Below are positions 35,348 to 43,670 of a stretch of DNA of 64,000 nt, piece after piece. Every line of letters starts with the position of its first letter. The stretch's first letter is position 1. The stretch lies in NCBI GenBank assembly GCA_943787925.1, contig CALSOH010000003.1:209809-273808 (forward strand), in the 5' to 3' direction. Under the pieces are notes generated by a model that made no database searches, was not told where the DNA came from, and saw nothing but the letters and a program-made list of their open reading frames with translations. Both the position numbers and the translations under genes were made by a program. This stretch comes from TMED14 sp003507115. Lineage in GTDB: Bacteria > Bacteroidota > Bacteroidia > Flavobacteriales > Schleiferiaceae.

Positions 35348-36075
35348 CAGGTGCTTTTCTCGTTGAGTTGTTCACTGGTTTTGCCCATGCGTCGCTCGCG
35401 CGCTGCATATTGGGCCAGGGCATCGTCTAGATGTTCCTTGGAAAAATCGGGCCAAAGTACGGGCATGAAAATCAATTCGGCGTAACTAATTTGCCAAAGA
35501 AGGTAATTTGAAATTCGCTGCTCCCCGCTGGTTCGGATGACCAAATCCGGATCTGGCATAGCATGGGTGTACAGGGCTTGGCCAAATGCGGTTTCATCGA
35601 TGCTATCAATGCTCCGCTGGCCCAGTTGGACTTCCCGCGCAAGGGTTTTCGTGGCCAGCAGGATTTCCTGGCGGCTACCATAGCTTAAGGCCAAGGTCAG
35701 GACCAAGGTGGAATTCCCTGCCGTTGCGTTTTGGACCTCTTTGAGTTCGCGCTGGGCACTCTTGGGAAGCAAGTCTATTCTGCCGATAGCCTGGAGCTGA
35801 ATGCCGTGTTTCATCAGGGTGGGCATTTCCTTGCTCAGACTGCTCACCAAGATGCGCATGAGTGCGTCGACTTCTGCTTTGGGACGAGCCCAATTCTCTT
35901 CCGAAAACGCATAGACCGTCAGGTATTTGATGCCCAGCTCCGCGCAGGACTGCGCCGTGCGACGAAGAGCTTCCACCCCGACCTCGTGCCCGCGAATGCG
36001 CGTGCGGAAGCCTTGCTGCTTGGCCCACCGGCCATTGCCGTCCATGATGATCGCGATGTGGGTAGGTAGGCTCAT
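35347..36075 (-). CDS. uppS: undecaprenyl/isoprenyl diphosphate synthase
   Basis: 242 residues. IIMDGNGRWAKQQG carries the catalytic Asp and phosphate-binding motif, YLTVYAFSEENWARP is the second signature and PDLVIRTSGEQRISNYLLWQ the third. It condenses isopentenyl diphosphate into the C55 carrier lipid of cell-wall synthesis. The start at 36075 overlaps the stop of the DUF6089 gene (ATGA). Confidence 0.96.
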   Translation of the reverse strand: MSLPTHIAIIMDGNGRWAKQQGFRTRIRGHEVGVEALRRTAQSCAELGIKYLTVYAFSEENWARPKAEVDALMRILVSSLSKEMPTLMKHGIQLQAIGRIDLLPKSAQRELKEVQNATAGNSTLVLTLALSYGSRQEILLATKTLAREVQLGQRSIDSIDETAFGQALYTHAMPDPDLVIRTSGEQRISNYLLWQISYAELIFMPVLWPDFSKEHLDDALAQYAARERRMGKTSEQLNEKST

Positions 36076-36896
36076 CGGTGTAGGAAGGATGCACATTTTT
36101 CCATGAAAGCTTCCAAGTGAAGCCCCATGCCTAGACGGAGGATAAAGTAGGAATCGGTGGTTTGGGCATTCCCTCGCGCCATGCCTACGGGGAGGTCAAG
36201 GCCTGAGGGATCCGCGAAGTAGGCCGCTGCATCCCCGTAGGACTCCTGGATCACGCTGACGTCTGCGTAGCTGCCATGGACATCGTCCAGGTAGTCTGTG
36301 GAGGTTCGGGTCCAGGTCGCCTCCATATTGACCACCCAAAAAGCATTGAGTTGTGCGCGCCAACCGAGCCCGAAGGGCAGCGTGCGCGCTCGAGTCGCAT
36401 ACCGCGCCTCGGGATTGATCGAAGTGCCCTGCCCCTCCGTACCCAGAGGCTGAAGGGGAATCCACTCTCCTTGGTAATAGCCTTGAGGTTCAAAAGACAG
36501 GAGCCCCAGGCCCGCAAAGAGGTAGGGACTGTGCTGAAAGCGGTAGGAGGGAATGGTTTGAGGGAAGAAGTCGACCTCCATGCGCGCCTGGACGCTGCGG
36601 AAAGGAGTTTGGATATGAATCTGGCGCTGCTGCCGTTCCGGCCAAGTGCTTTGGGCGTCGTTCGCCTGCAGGGTGCCTTCGCTGTATCCCAGGTGGAAGG
36701 CATAGTGCGGGTGGGCTTGAATTCGGTAATCGATGTCCCAACTTTCCCCTTGAGGCAGGAAGGGGCCAGCGGGCCCGACGTCACTCATCATGTGTGTGCC
36801 GCCCCAGCTTGCCGTCAATTCCTGTGAACGCTGCGCCCAACCGCCGATGGAGGCGAGAGCGAACGGGATAAAAAGGAGATGACGTATGTTGCCCAT
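36072..36896 (-). CDS. DUF6089-like outer-membrane beta-barrel protein
   Basis: 274 residues. Signal peptide (MGNIRHLLFIPFALASIGGWAQ), then alternating beta strands (SWDIDYRIQAHPHYAFHLGY, SPYLFAGLGLLSFEPQGYY) ending in ILRLGMGLHLE, which suggests a small barrel of the outer-membrane protein-beta-barrel class. In Bacteroidota the gene between nadK and uppS usually encodes a DUF6089 protein, and this fits. Function is unknown. A TATCTTCG element (36907-36914, minus strand) 10 nt upstream could serve as an internal promoter for uppS-bamA. Confidence 0.8.
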   Translation of the reverse strand: MGNIRHLLFIPFALASIGGWAQRSQELTASWGGTHMMSDVGPAGPFLPQGESWDIDYRIQAHPHYAFHLGYSEGTLQANDAQSTWPERQQRQIHIQTPFRSVQARMEVDFFPQTIPSYRFQHSPYLFAGLGLLSFEPQGYYQGEWIPLQPLGTEGQGTSINPEARYATRARTLPFGLGWRAQLNAFWVVNMEATWTRTSTDYLDDVHGSYADVSVIQESYGDAAAYFADPSGLDLPVGMARGNAQTTDSYFILRLGMGLHLEAFMEKCASFLHR

Positions 36897-36931
36897 ATTC
36901 AGCCTGCGAAGATACAAATAGCCGGCGGAGC

Positions 36932-37816
36932 TCAGTTCCTGCGATCCAATCCCCAAAGCAGCTTATTGCGCAGGGTGGAGGCGAAATCGGTGTAGGCGGT
37001 GCGCACCAGTTTGAAACGAAAATCGGCCCTCCGTAAAGTGAGCTCTGTTTCGCAGTCCAAAGTGAACACCCGCGAGTCCAATGACGCCAGGAAATTGCCC
37101 TCCCGGGCCTCCACCTTGATCGTAATGGTGTCGGCATTGGGTATAACGAGCGGACGTACGGTCAAATTGTGCGGAGCAATGGGCGTCAGGATAAAATTGT
37201 TACTTCCAGGCAATAGAATGGGCCCCCCACAGCTGAGGTTGTATCCCGTGGAGCCGGTCGGCGTGGAGATGAGCAATCCGTCCGCCCAGTAGGTATTGAG
37301 AAATTCGCCATTGAGGGATACGTGGATGGAAATCATGCTCGTGGTGCCTTTTCGGCTCACGGCGATTTCGTTCAAGGCAAAATTGGGCTGGATAATGTCG
37401 TCCGAGGCGGTATGAGCCTCGAGGGCGTTACGCTCGTCTAGGGTGTAGTCGCCAGCCAAAATCGCCTTCAAGGCCATCGGAGCCTCGTCACGGGTGATGT
37501 TGGCAAGGAATCCGAGTCGTCCGGTATTCAGGCCGATGATGGGGATGCCAGAGCGCTCCACGAGGGTAGTGGCATCCAGGATGGTCCCGTCGCCTCCAAT
37601 GACGAGAAGGAAGTCAGGCGCACAGGCCTGCAATTCTTTAGAGTTCTTGAATTCGGGGAAGGTCCATCCTACGGCCCATTGTTCGTTCACACGATGCTGA
37701 AAGCCCCGGTACATGACCAGATCACAACCTTCTTTCATCAGAGAATCAATCGTTCGCTCCACGAAGGTTTGCACCTCATCGGGAATCCGTTTGCCGAAAA
37801 TCGCAATCCGTGCCAT
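36932..37816 (-). CDS. nadK: NAD kinase
   Basis: 294 residues. LLVIGGDGTILDATTLVERSG contains the GGDGT motif; NTGRLGFLAN and TPTGSTGYNLSCGGPIL complete the ATP/NAD site. It phosphorylates NAD to NADP. The ATG at 37816 lies 2 nt after the CBS-protein stop; a TTG two codons earlier would overlap that stop. The usual Bacteroidota order CBS-nadK-DUF6089-uppS is kept. Confidence 0.96.
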   Translation of the reverse strand: MARIAIFGKRIPDEVQTFVERTIDSLMKEGCDLVMYRGFQHRVNEQWAVGWTFPEFKNSKELQACAPDFLLVIGGDGTILDATTLVERSGIPIIGLNTGRLGFLANITRDEAPMALKAILAGDYTLDERNALEAHTASDDIIQPNFALNEIAVSRKGTTSMISIHVSLNGEFLNTYWADGLLISTPTGSTGYNLSCGGPILLPGSNNFILTPIAPHNLTVRPLVIPNADTITIKVEAREGNFLASLDSRVFTLDCETELTLRRADFRFKLVRTAYTDFASTLRNKLLWGLDRRN

Positions 37817-37818
37817 AC

Positions 37819-38436
37819 TCAAAGGTCCAAATAATGCAGTAAGTGATCGAGATTGTCTTCCACTTCTTCCGCTCGGTATCCCTTCGGGTAGTAGCCCAGA
37901 ATCGTACAGCCAAAGCGCTCTAAAGTGGCTAAAGCGGCAGTAGGATCTGCCTGGTCAAGGCGGGCAAAGGAGCGAAAAACATTGCGGTCGGTGATTAAAT
38001 CGGTGGAAAAGGCGACCACTCGAACCCCTTCCGCTTCGATGCCGCGAATCCATTCGCCACCAAAATGCGTTTGAACGGGATGTTCAAACCAAATGGTCGA
38101 TCCCGGAAGCTGAAAGGCCCATTGTTGACCAATCCGGTCGGCAATATCCTGGCTTTTATAGCTTCCTTGCCAGAGATCCTTGTCGCAGACGGCCACGCAG
38201 TCCACTTGCCAAGCGCTCGCCACGGCTAGGGCATCGACAGGGTGCTGAGCCGCTTGCAAAGCAGGCACAGAAAGGATGTGTCCGCCGGGTCCCATGAGTC
38301 CCGTGTAGACCCCTTCTTCCACGATGGGCCAAAAGCGCGTCCGGCTTTCTCCGGTGCGCTCCAAATACTCCGATTCGGAACACGTTTCCGAAAGGGGCCC
38401 AGGGTGCGTCAAAAGAAGGTCATTCCAATCCAACAT
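37819..38436 (-). CDS. CBS-domain-like protein upstream of nadK
   Basis: 205 residues. The place directly upstream of nadK and divergent from pdxJ is where Bacteroidota carry a two-CBS-domain protein, and the repeated half (HILSVPALQAAQHPVDALAV and RSFARLDQADPTAALATLERFG) fits a CBS pair, although degenerate. Such pairs bind adenine nucleotides. No transmembrane segment is present. Its ATG is 4 nt after a TAACTTCG -7-like element (38441-38448). It probably leads the whole envelope operon. Confidence 0.7.
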   Translation of the reverse strand: MLDWNDLLLTHPGPLSETCSESEYLERTGESRTRFWPIVEEGVYTGLMGPGGHILSVPALQAAQHPVDALAVASAWQVDCVAVCDKDLWQGSYKSQDIADRIGQQWAFQLPGSTIWFEHPVQTHFGGEWIRGIEAEGVRVVAFSTDLITDRNVFRSFARLDQADPTAALATLERFGCTILGYYPKGYRAEEVEDNLDHLLHYLDL

Positions 38437-38484
38437 AGGACGAAGTTAGCCCGGATGCCCGAACTTTGGTCCAAATTCTCCGAT

Positions 38485-39213
38485 ATGGCATCGCAACCCG
38501 CCCGTTTGAGCGTCAACATTAATAAAATAGCCACCCTGCGCAATGCACGGGGAGGGAATGTGCCCAATGTGCTCGAAGCGGCCATTCGGATTCAAGAATT
38601 CGGTGCCCAAGGCATCACGATTCATCCGCGTCCCGATGAACGCCACATTCGCTATGCCGATGCCCGCGCATTGCGCAAGGTGGTGCATACGGAGTACAAT
38701 ATAGAAGGCTATCCGGACCGTCGCTTTATCGATTTGGTCTTGGAATGCCGCCCAGAGCAAGTCACCTTGGTCCCGGATGGCCCGTACGTGCTCACGAGTA
38801 ACGCTGGCTGGGATACGGTGCGTGATGGGGACCTTCTTCGCCCGATTTTGGCGGAATTTCGTCAAGCCGGGATTCGAACCTCCGTCTTTATGGAATGCCA
38901 AGAGGACCGAATCCGCGCCGCGGCAGACCTCGGGGCAGACCGCATCGAGTTGTACACGGAGAGCTATGCCGTCGGATACACCTCCGACCCCATGTCGGCC
39001 GTTGCCCCCTATGTGAACGCAGCCCAATGGGCCAAATCTGTGGGGCTAGGCGTCAATGCAGGCCATGATTTGAGTTCGGAGAACCTGCAGTTTTTTGCCC
39101 AGCACATGCCCGACCTCGATGAGGTGAGCATCGGCCACGCGCTGATTTCCGAGGCCTTGTACCTCGGACTCGAGAACACGGTACAACGCTACCGTCATTT
39201 ATTGGAACGCTGA
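38485..39213 (+). CDS. pdxJ: pyridoxine 5'-phosphate synthase
   Basis: 242 residues of TIM barrel. RLSVNINKIATLRNARGG, GITIHPRPDERHIRYAD, the catalytic Glu in ECRPEQVTLVPD, and VNAGHDLSSENL near the end are PdxJ signatures. It joins 1-deoxyxylulose-5-phosphate and aminoacetone phosphate to make vitamin B6. I chose ATG 38485 (MASQPARLSVN), which gives family length; an in-frame ATG at 38458 would add 9 residues. Its stop overlaps the hydrolase start (TGATG). Confidence 0.95.
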   Translation: MASQPARLSVNINKIATLRNARGGNVPNVLEAAIRIQEFGAQGITIHPRPDERHIRYADARALRKVVHTEYNIEGYPDRRFIDLVLECRPEQVTLVPDGPYVLTSNAGWDTVRDGDLLRPILAEFRQAGIRTSVFMECQEDRIRAAADLGADRIELYTESYAVGYTSDPMSAVAPYVNAAQWAKSVGLGVNAGHDLSSENLQFFAQHMPDLDEVSIGHALISEALYLGLENTVQRYRHLLER

Positions 39214-39998
39214 TGGCCGTTCTTCCTCTCGCCAGTAAAATCATGGGCAACGGGGGTGAACCCTTGGTTGTGCTGCATGGCTTATTTGGCATGGGGGACA
39301 ACTGGGCCTCGCATGCCCGAACCTGGGGTGATCACGGCATGGATGTCCACCTGGTGGACCAACGTAACCACGGCCGATCCCCGCATGCCGGCTCCCATAC
39401 CTATGCCGACATGGTGGAGGATGTACGCGCCTATGCCTTAGAGCATTTTGGGGAGCGGCCCGTGCGGTGGCTTGGACATAGCATGGGCGGAAAAACGGCG
39501 ATGGCCTTGGCTTGCCGCTATCCGGAACTCGTTGAACGATTGATTATCGTGGATATCGGACCCAAAGCCTACCCTTCGCACCACCAATCCGTTGTGGACG
39601 CCATGCATCAGTTGGACTTTACCACCTTGAAAAGCCGCACCGAAGCGGACCGCGCGCTGGAGTCGGCCATGCCCGATTGGGGGATGCGCCAATTTTTACT
39701 GAAAAATCTGGAATGGAAGCCCGAGGGAAACCTAGGGTGGAAATTCAATCTGCCCGTCCTTGAAGGTCAAATGGGCCGAATAGGCCAGCCCTTGGCCGCC
39801 GAAGACCGTTTCATTGGCTCGACCCTATTCGTTCGGGGCGAACGCAGTGGATACATTTTGGATGAAGATTGGAGCGGCATCATGGACCATTTCCCCCTGG
39901 CTCGGTTGGAATCCGTCCCCGGTGCGGGCCATTGGGTGCATGCGGAGCAACCGCAGCCCTTTCAAGACGCGGTTTTGCCATTTTTGTTGGAGGGCTAG
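39213..39998 (+). CDS. alpha/beta-hydrolase (YbfF-like esterase)
   Basis: 261 residues. LVVLHGLFGMGDNW (oxyanion region), VDQRNHGRSPHAG and the nucleophile elbow GHSMGG, with a C-terminal catalytic His in PGAGHWVHAEQP. Such esterases hydrolyse short acyl esters or thioesters; the substrate is unknown. Coupled to pdxJ by a 1-nt overlap, a pair I recall from other Bacteroidota. The coding end GGAGGGCTAG resembles the inverted 8-bp unit of the composite repeat, which starts right after the stop. Confidence 0.88.
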   Translation: MAVLPLASKIMGNGGEPLVVLHGLFGMGDNWASHARTWGDHGMDVHLVDQRNHGRSPHAGSHTYADMVEDVRAYALEHFGERPVRWLGHSMGGKTAMALACRYPELVERLIIVDIGPKAYPSHHQSVVDAMHQLDFTTLKSRTEADRALESAMPDWGMRQFLLKNLEWKPEGNLGWKFNLPVLEGQMGRIGQPLAAEDRFIGSTLFVRGERSGYILDEDWSGIMDHFPLARLESVPGAGHWVHAEQPQPFQDAVLPFLLEG

Positions 39999-40204
39999 GG
40001 AGCTCGCGCTTCGCGCTGAGGCTTGGTGGCGAGAAAGCTTGAGAGCTCGCGCTTCGCGCTGTAGCCTTTTTGCTTAAACGTTTATTCTCTTTTACCCTTG
40101 AAATGTGGTGCGGACCTTCGCTGCGCGCCGGAACTTTGATGTGATTTGCCAAGCCCTCTAGCCCTCTAGCCCTCTAGCCCTCTAGCCCTCTAGCCCTCCA
40201 GCCC
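39999..40204 (+). repeat. composite intergenic repeat, copy 3
   Basis: Two hairpin modules (CTCGCGCTTCGCGCTG), the second preceded by GAGAAAGCTTGAGAG, lead into the core at 40061-40155, nearly identical to copy 2. The array has five AGCCCTCT units from 40152, then AGCCCTCC and AGCCCTCA (40200-40207). The last unit supplies the TGA stop codon of the convergent minus-strand gene. Orientation is the same as in copies 1 and 2. Confidence 0.9.
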
Positions 40205-40627
40205 TCAACCCCCAAAATGATACAGGAGCTCCACGCGAATGGGCGGACCCGAAAACTGAAAACGTTGGCTTTCTAGGCTCGGTTTGGAAAACATGCTCCG
40301 CGCCCCGTTGGAAAATGCATAAGGCTCCAAAGGCTGACCAAAAATCCCTTTGTCCAATTCGCTATTGCCATTGAGGTCGAGGTAGTAGGAGGCGGTGTAG
40401 GTACCTATATTTTTAGGGCCAATCACCACGCGTTGCTTCAAGGCACTTGCTGGGAAGGGGAATTGCTGGATCAGGGTTCCGCTGGCATCGTGAAGGGAGA
40501 CCATCCATTGGGCACCTTTGGGGAGTTTCTCTACCTCCGGGGCCGAGAGGTCAAAGACCATTTGGCCCGATTGGCCAAATAGGCTGGCGGACCAGAGGAA
40601 AAGGAGGCAAGTGAGGAGCGGGCGCAT
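40205..40627 (-). CDS. DUF2141 domain secreted protein
   Basis: 140 residues. Signal peptide MRPLLTCLLFLWSASLFGQ, then a beta-sandwich domain with YYLDLNGNSELDKGIFGQPLE and YAFSNGARSM, the calcium-binding-like DxNxNxxLD and FSN motifs of DUF2141. Family function is unknown, probably periplasmic or outer-membrane. It stands alone. The stop codon lies within the last 8-bp unit of the repeat, so its C-terminus may have been set by the repeat. Confidence 0.8.
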   Translation of the reverse strand: MRPLLTCLLFLWSASLFGQSGQMVFDLSAPEVEKLPKGAQWMVSLHDASGTLIQQFPFPASALKQRVVIGPKNIGTYTASYYLDLNGNSELDKGIFGQPLEPYAFSNGARSMFSKPSLESQRFQFSGPPIRVELLYHFGG

Positions 40628-40674
40628 GGGAGGAAAACGCAGGGGAGGGTGAAAAGTTCCTTGATAGTGGGCAC

Positions 40675-40700
40675 AAAAAAACCGGAGACAGTGCTCCGGT
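40675..40700 (-). terminator. terminator of the orphan sorting-domain gene
   Basis: On the minus strand, stem ACCGGAGC / (G)CTCCGGT around ACTGT, followed by seven T. It lies about 20 nt after the stop of the gene ending at 40722. Confidence 0.85.
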
Positions 40701-40721
40701 TGGATGGTGATGTCTAAACGT

Positions 40722-41102
40722 TTAGCGCATTAAGACCACGCTGCCTTTTTCTTCAAGACGAGTGGATTCTTGGCCGCTAGGGACCGTGTAGAGCGCCAAA
40801 AGGTGCCAGAGGTAGACCCCCTCCTTGAGTTGACGGCCATTGTAGGAGCCATCCCAGGATTCGGTCGGGTTGATGCTTTCAAAAACGAGGCGACCGTAGC
40901 GGTCAAACACGCGCAGTCGGTACTCCAAGGGCTCACATGCTTCCGCCACCAACACACGGAACTCGTCGTTGGTATTGTCGCGGTTGGGGGTGAAGGCATT
41001 GGGGGCGAAAACACCGCATTCATTATTGGGGTTGGGATTCGTTTGTGCCTGTCCGGCAAAACCCAACATCAAGAAAGCCAATGCAAATAGAGTACGTCGC
41101 AT
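40722..41102 (-). CDS. secreted protein that is almost only a type B T9SS sorting domain
   Basis: 126 residues. A signal peptide (LFALAFLMLGFAGQAQ) is followed after ~12 residues by a complete gliding-motility-associated C-terminal domain: VFAPNAFTPNRDNTNDEFRV, RLRVFDRYGRLVFES, WDGSYNGRQLKEGVYLW and the ending KGSVVLMR. Normally this domain is the last ~90 residues of very large adhesins and directs them through T9SS. Here there is no cargo domain, so it might be a minimal T9SS substrate, a regulator of sorting, or the remnant of a larger gene. A strong terminator follows. Confidence 0.88.
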   Translation of the reverse strand: MRRTLFALAFLMLGFAGQAQTNPNPNNECGVFAPNAFTPNRDNTNDEFRVLVAEACEPLEYRLRVFDRYGRLVFESINPTESWDGSYNGRQLKEGVYLWHLLALYTVPSGQESTRLEEKGSVVLMR

Positions 41103-41153
41103 ATTCCAAATGTAGCAGAAAATATCACCCGCGACAAGTTCCTTGACGAAGCT

Positions 41154-43670
41154 TTAGAGCCCGCTGAACGAACGCACTCTTTGGCTGAACGAACGATTTG
41201 TGTCGGGCTCCTCTTCCCACTCAAACTGGTATTTTTTCTCGGGTACCAGTGGGCGCTCAACAGGCTTCTGAAAGAGGTTCCGAAGGTCTTCTCCTTGCTT
41301 TTTCCAATCATCTTGGACGGATGACTTGATGTCTTGGGTCAGGGCCTTCCGGTCCAGGGAAAACTTGAGGTTATCGGCGGGGCCAAAAATGTGAATCGGG
41401 ATCCAGACCGGTCCGCGGGTGGATTCTTCCGCGATGAAGGCATCGAGGTCTTTGGATCGGGGGGTCTTTTTGCCACCCACGAGATCGCGCAACTGCATTT
41501 GGAGCGTAAAATCCATGACGTTGTCAAAGCGGTGCTGACCCGCTACTTTGAGAACCAATGCATTGTTTTCCAGGGTCATTTCCGGAATGAAAACGATTTC
41601 GTTGGCGATGCGAAGCTGATTTTGGACCGTGCCGAAGCGCACATCTTTCAAATCCTCAACTTCCGCAAAGCGAGACAGCTCCAACAGGGGGTCAAACTGG
41701 GTGATTCGGCCCTTGTTGACTTGAAAATCCACCGTGGCCAGGAGGGCCTCCGACTGCGCGTTCAGGTCGGCGTCAAAGGGCACGGAAATGCGGAATTGCG
41801 CATCCAAGATGCCAGAGAGGTTTTTGTCGGTCAATTGGGTTTGGCCAAAGTTGTCCATGGATTGCATGAGGGCCTTCAGGTCGACTTTTTGGATGCGGCC
41901 ATCGAGGAGCAATTGTGCCTGGTCCTGAGGTAAGGGCAACCACTCGACTCGGCCGGCGAGGCTGCCCCCAGAATGGCGCAGGAAAACGTTGTCCGATTCG
42001 ACATGGAGGCCTTTACCGGAGAATCGCCCCGAAACGTCGGTGGCGGAAAATGTGCCGAAGCGCATTCGGTCCACGGCCAATTCGAGGTCGTACGTGTCAG
42101 CAAATTCCTCCCCATCATCGGGCTCTCCCGTGAAGTTTCCGTTCCAAATTTCCCAATCCGAAATATCCTCCATGCGCCATTCACGGCCCGTAATACGCAG
42201 CTGGCAGTGGTAGAGGTCGTCATTGAGGAAGTTATGTACGGTGCCCTGAAGGCGTGCTTGGGTGCTCCCTGTTTGAACGGTCGCCTCCGCGATGTAGAGA
42301 TCTTGTCCGCGCAGTTCAAGACGGGCCGATGGAAGCTGGGTGGGTTGCGGCACCCCTTGGATGACCAAATGGCCCTTTTGGACCTCGAGGGAGCCGGACC
42401 ATTGCCCGAGCCACAGGCCCTGGGCAGCCAGCGCATCGAGTGAGGGGAAGGTTTGTTTCCAGCCAATACGGCCTTGGACACTGCCTCGGCTGCCTTCCCA
42501 GGTGGGAAATTCGAGCCAGTGCATGATGTCCAAAATGTTTTCTTGGCCCTCAATGTTCAGACGGGCTTGCGCACGAGGGTGCACCAAATTGTCCATTCGG
42601 AAGCTCCCGCTGAGGGTCGAATTCCGAGATCGGAAGGAAAAGTTGGAAATGTCCAAAGTGGCGGATTCTAGTCGCGCTTGTGGCCCATTGTCAAAGACGA
42701 CGTGTGCGCTGACCTCTTCGCCGACAATCCAGCCCTTGCTGGCGTTCAGGCTGCCCCGCTTCCAATCGCCTTCCGCTTTGATTCGGGATCCGGCCGGGGT
42801 AGTGCTGGCCACCACCGTCAAGTCCAGTGTCCCATCCGCAAGGACGGTGCTGGGGTCGGGAACCAAAGCCTTGGGCAACAGGGCCATCACGTCCCTCATG
42901 TCCAAATCTTGCGCGCGCGCCGTCCATTGGCCCATGCCTTGTTGAATGCTCCCCTCCAAGTCGAGTTCCCAGTCGTTGATCGTCACGTGGCCGTTGTCCA
43001 CCAAAATTTGGTCTACCTCGCTGTTTTGATAAAACTCGGTCGATCCCCCGATGCGAACCGATTGGTCGTTCCAGCGCGGGATGAGAAGCTCCCAGGTGGC
43101 TTGGGCATCAAATTGTTCGGCATCGAGGACACCGGTGAGTTTGATCCGCTCCGCCACAAAGGGAAATTCCCAAGGACTCTCCCCATAGCCCGACAAGTGA
43201 ATGCGTGCATTCAGAAGGGCAAAACCCTTGAGATCGATGTAGCTCGTTGATTCGGTGCTATCTTCTTGGAGGATGTCAAAATTGGTTCGGCCATCCGCCT
43301 CCCAGCGAAGTTTGAGGGCCCCATCGGAGACCGTGACACGCCGCAGAACGGTTTCTCCCCGCAAGACACTAAACAGCCCAAATTGCGCATACACTTCATC
43401 GAAGTAAAGCAGCGTATCGCCGGTACCCGGCCGCAATGGGTCTTCAATGAAGACATCGTCAAGCCGCAAGGAAATGTCCGGGAATTGCCCCAAGATATCG
43501 AGCTCCAATCCCGTCGCTTGAACCGGAACAGTCAAGGGTTCATTGACCACCCCAAGCAAGCGATTTCGCAAATTGTCCGAATCCGATTGCAAGTATGCCA
43601 CAACGCCTCCGAGCCCAAGGATCACCAGGCCAAGAAGTACGGCGAGGGCAAGGAGGATTTTGCGGATCAC
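41154..43670 (-). CDS. AsmA-like inner-membrane-anchored protein
   Basis: 838 residues. One N-terminal membrane helix (ILLALAVLLGLVILGLGGVVAYL), then a long beta-rich periplasmic region with the AsmA pattern (ELDILGQFPDISLRLDDVFI, ... DFTLQMQLRDLVGGKK) and a short acidic tail. AsmA-like proteins are thought to form bridges for phospholipid transport between the membranes. The ATG overlaps the stop of the pseudouridine synthase gene by 4 nt, so the two are coupled. Confidence 0.88.
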   Translation of the reverse strand: MIRKILLALAVLLGLVILGLGGVVAYLQSDSDNLRNRLLGVVNEPLTVPVQATGLELDILGQFPDISLRLDDVFIEDPLRPGTGDTLLYFDEVYAQFGLFSVLRGETVLRRVTVSDGALKLRWEADGRTNFDILQEDSTESTSYIDLKGFALLNARIHLSGYGESPWEFPFVAERIKLTGVLDAEQFDAQATWELLIPRWNDQSVRIGGSTEFYQNSEVDQILVDNGHVTINDWELDLEGSIQQGMGQWTARAQDLDMRDVMALLPKALVPDPSTVLADGTLDLTVVASTTPAGSRIKAEGDWKRGSLNASKGWIVGEEVSAHVVFDNGPQARLESATLDISNFSFRSRNSTLSGSFRMDNLVHPRAQARLNIEGQENILDIMHWLEFPTWEGSRGSVQGRIGWKQTFPSLDALAAQGLWLGQWSGSLEVQKGHLVIQGVPQPTQLPSARLELRGQDLYIAEATVQTGSTQARLQGTVHNFLNDDLYHCQLRITGREWRMEDISDWEIWNGNFTGEPDDGEEFADTYDLELAVDRMRFGTFSATDVSGRFSGKGLHVESDNVFLRHSGGSLAGRVEWLPLPQDQAQLLLDGRIQKVDLKALMQSMDNFGQTQLTDKNLSGILDAQFRISVPFDADLNAQSEALLATVDFQVNKGRITQFDPLLELSRFAEVEDLKDVRFGTVQNQLRIANEIVFIPEMTLENNALVLKVAGQHRFDNVMDFTLQMQLRDLVGGKKTPRSKDLDAFIAEESTRGPVWIPIHIFGPADNLKFSLDRKALTQDIKSSVQDDWKKQGEDLRNLFQKPVERPLVPEKKYQFEWEEEPDTNRSFSQRVRSFSGL

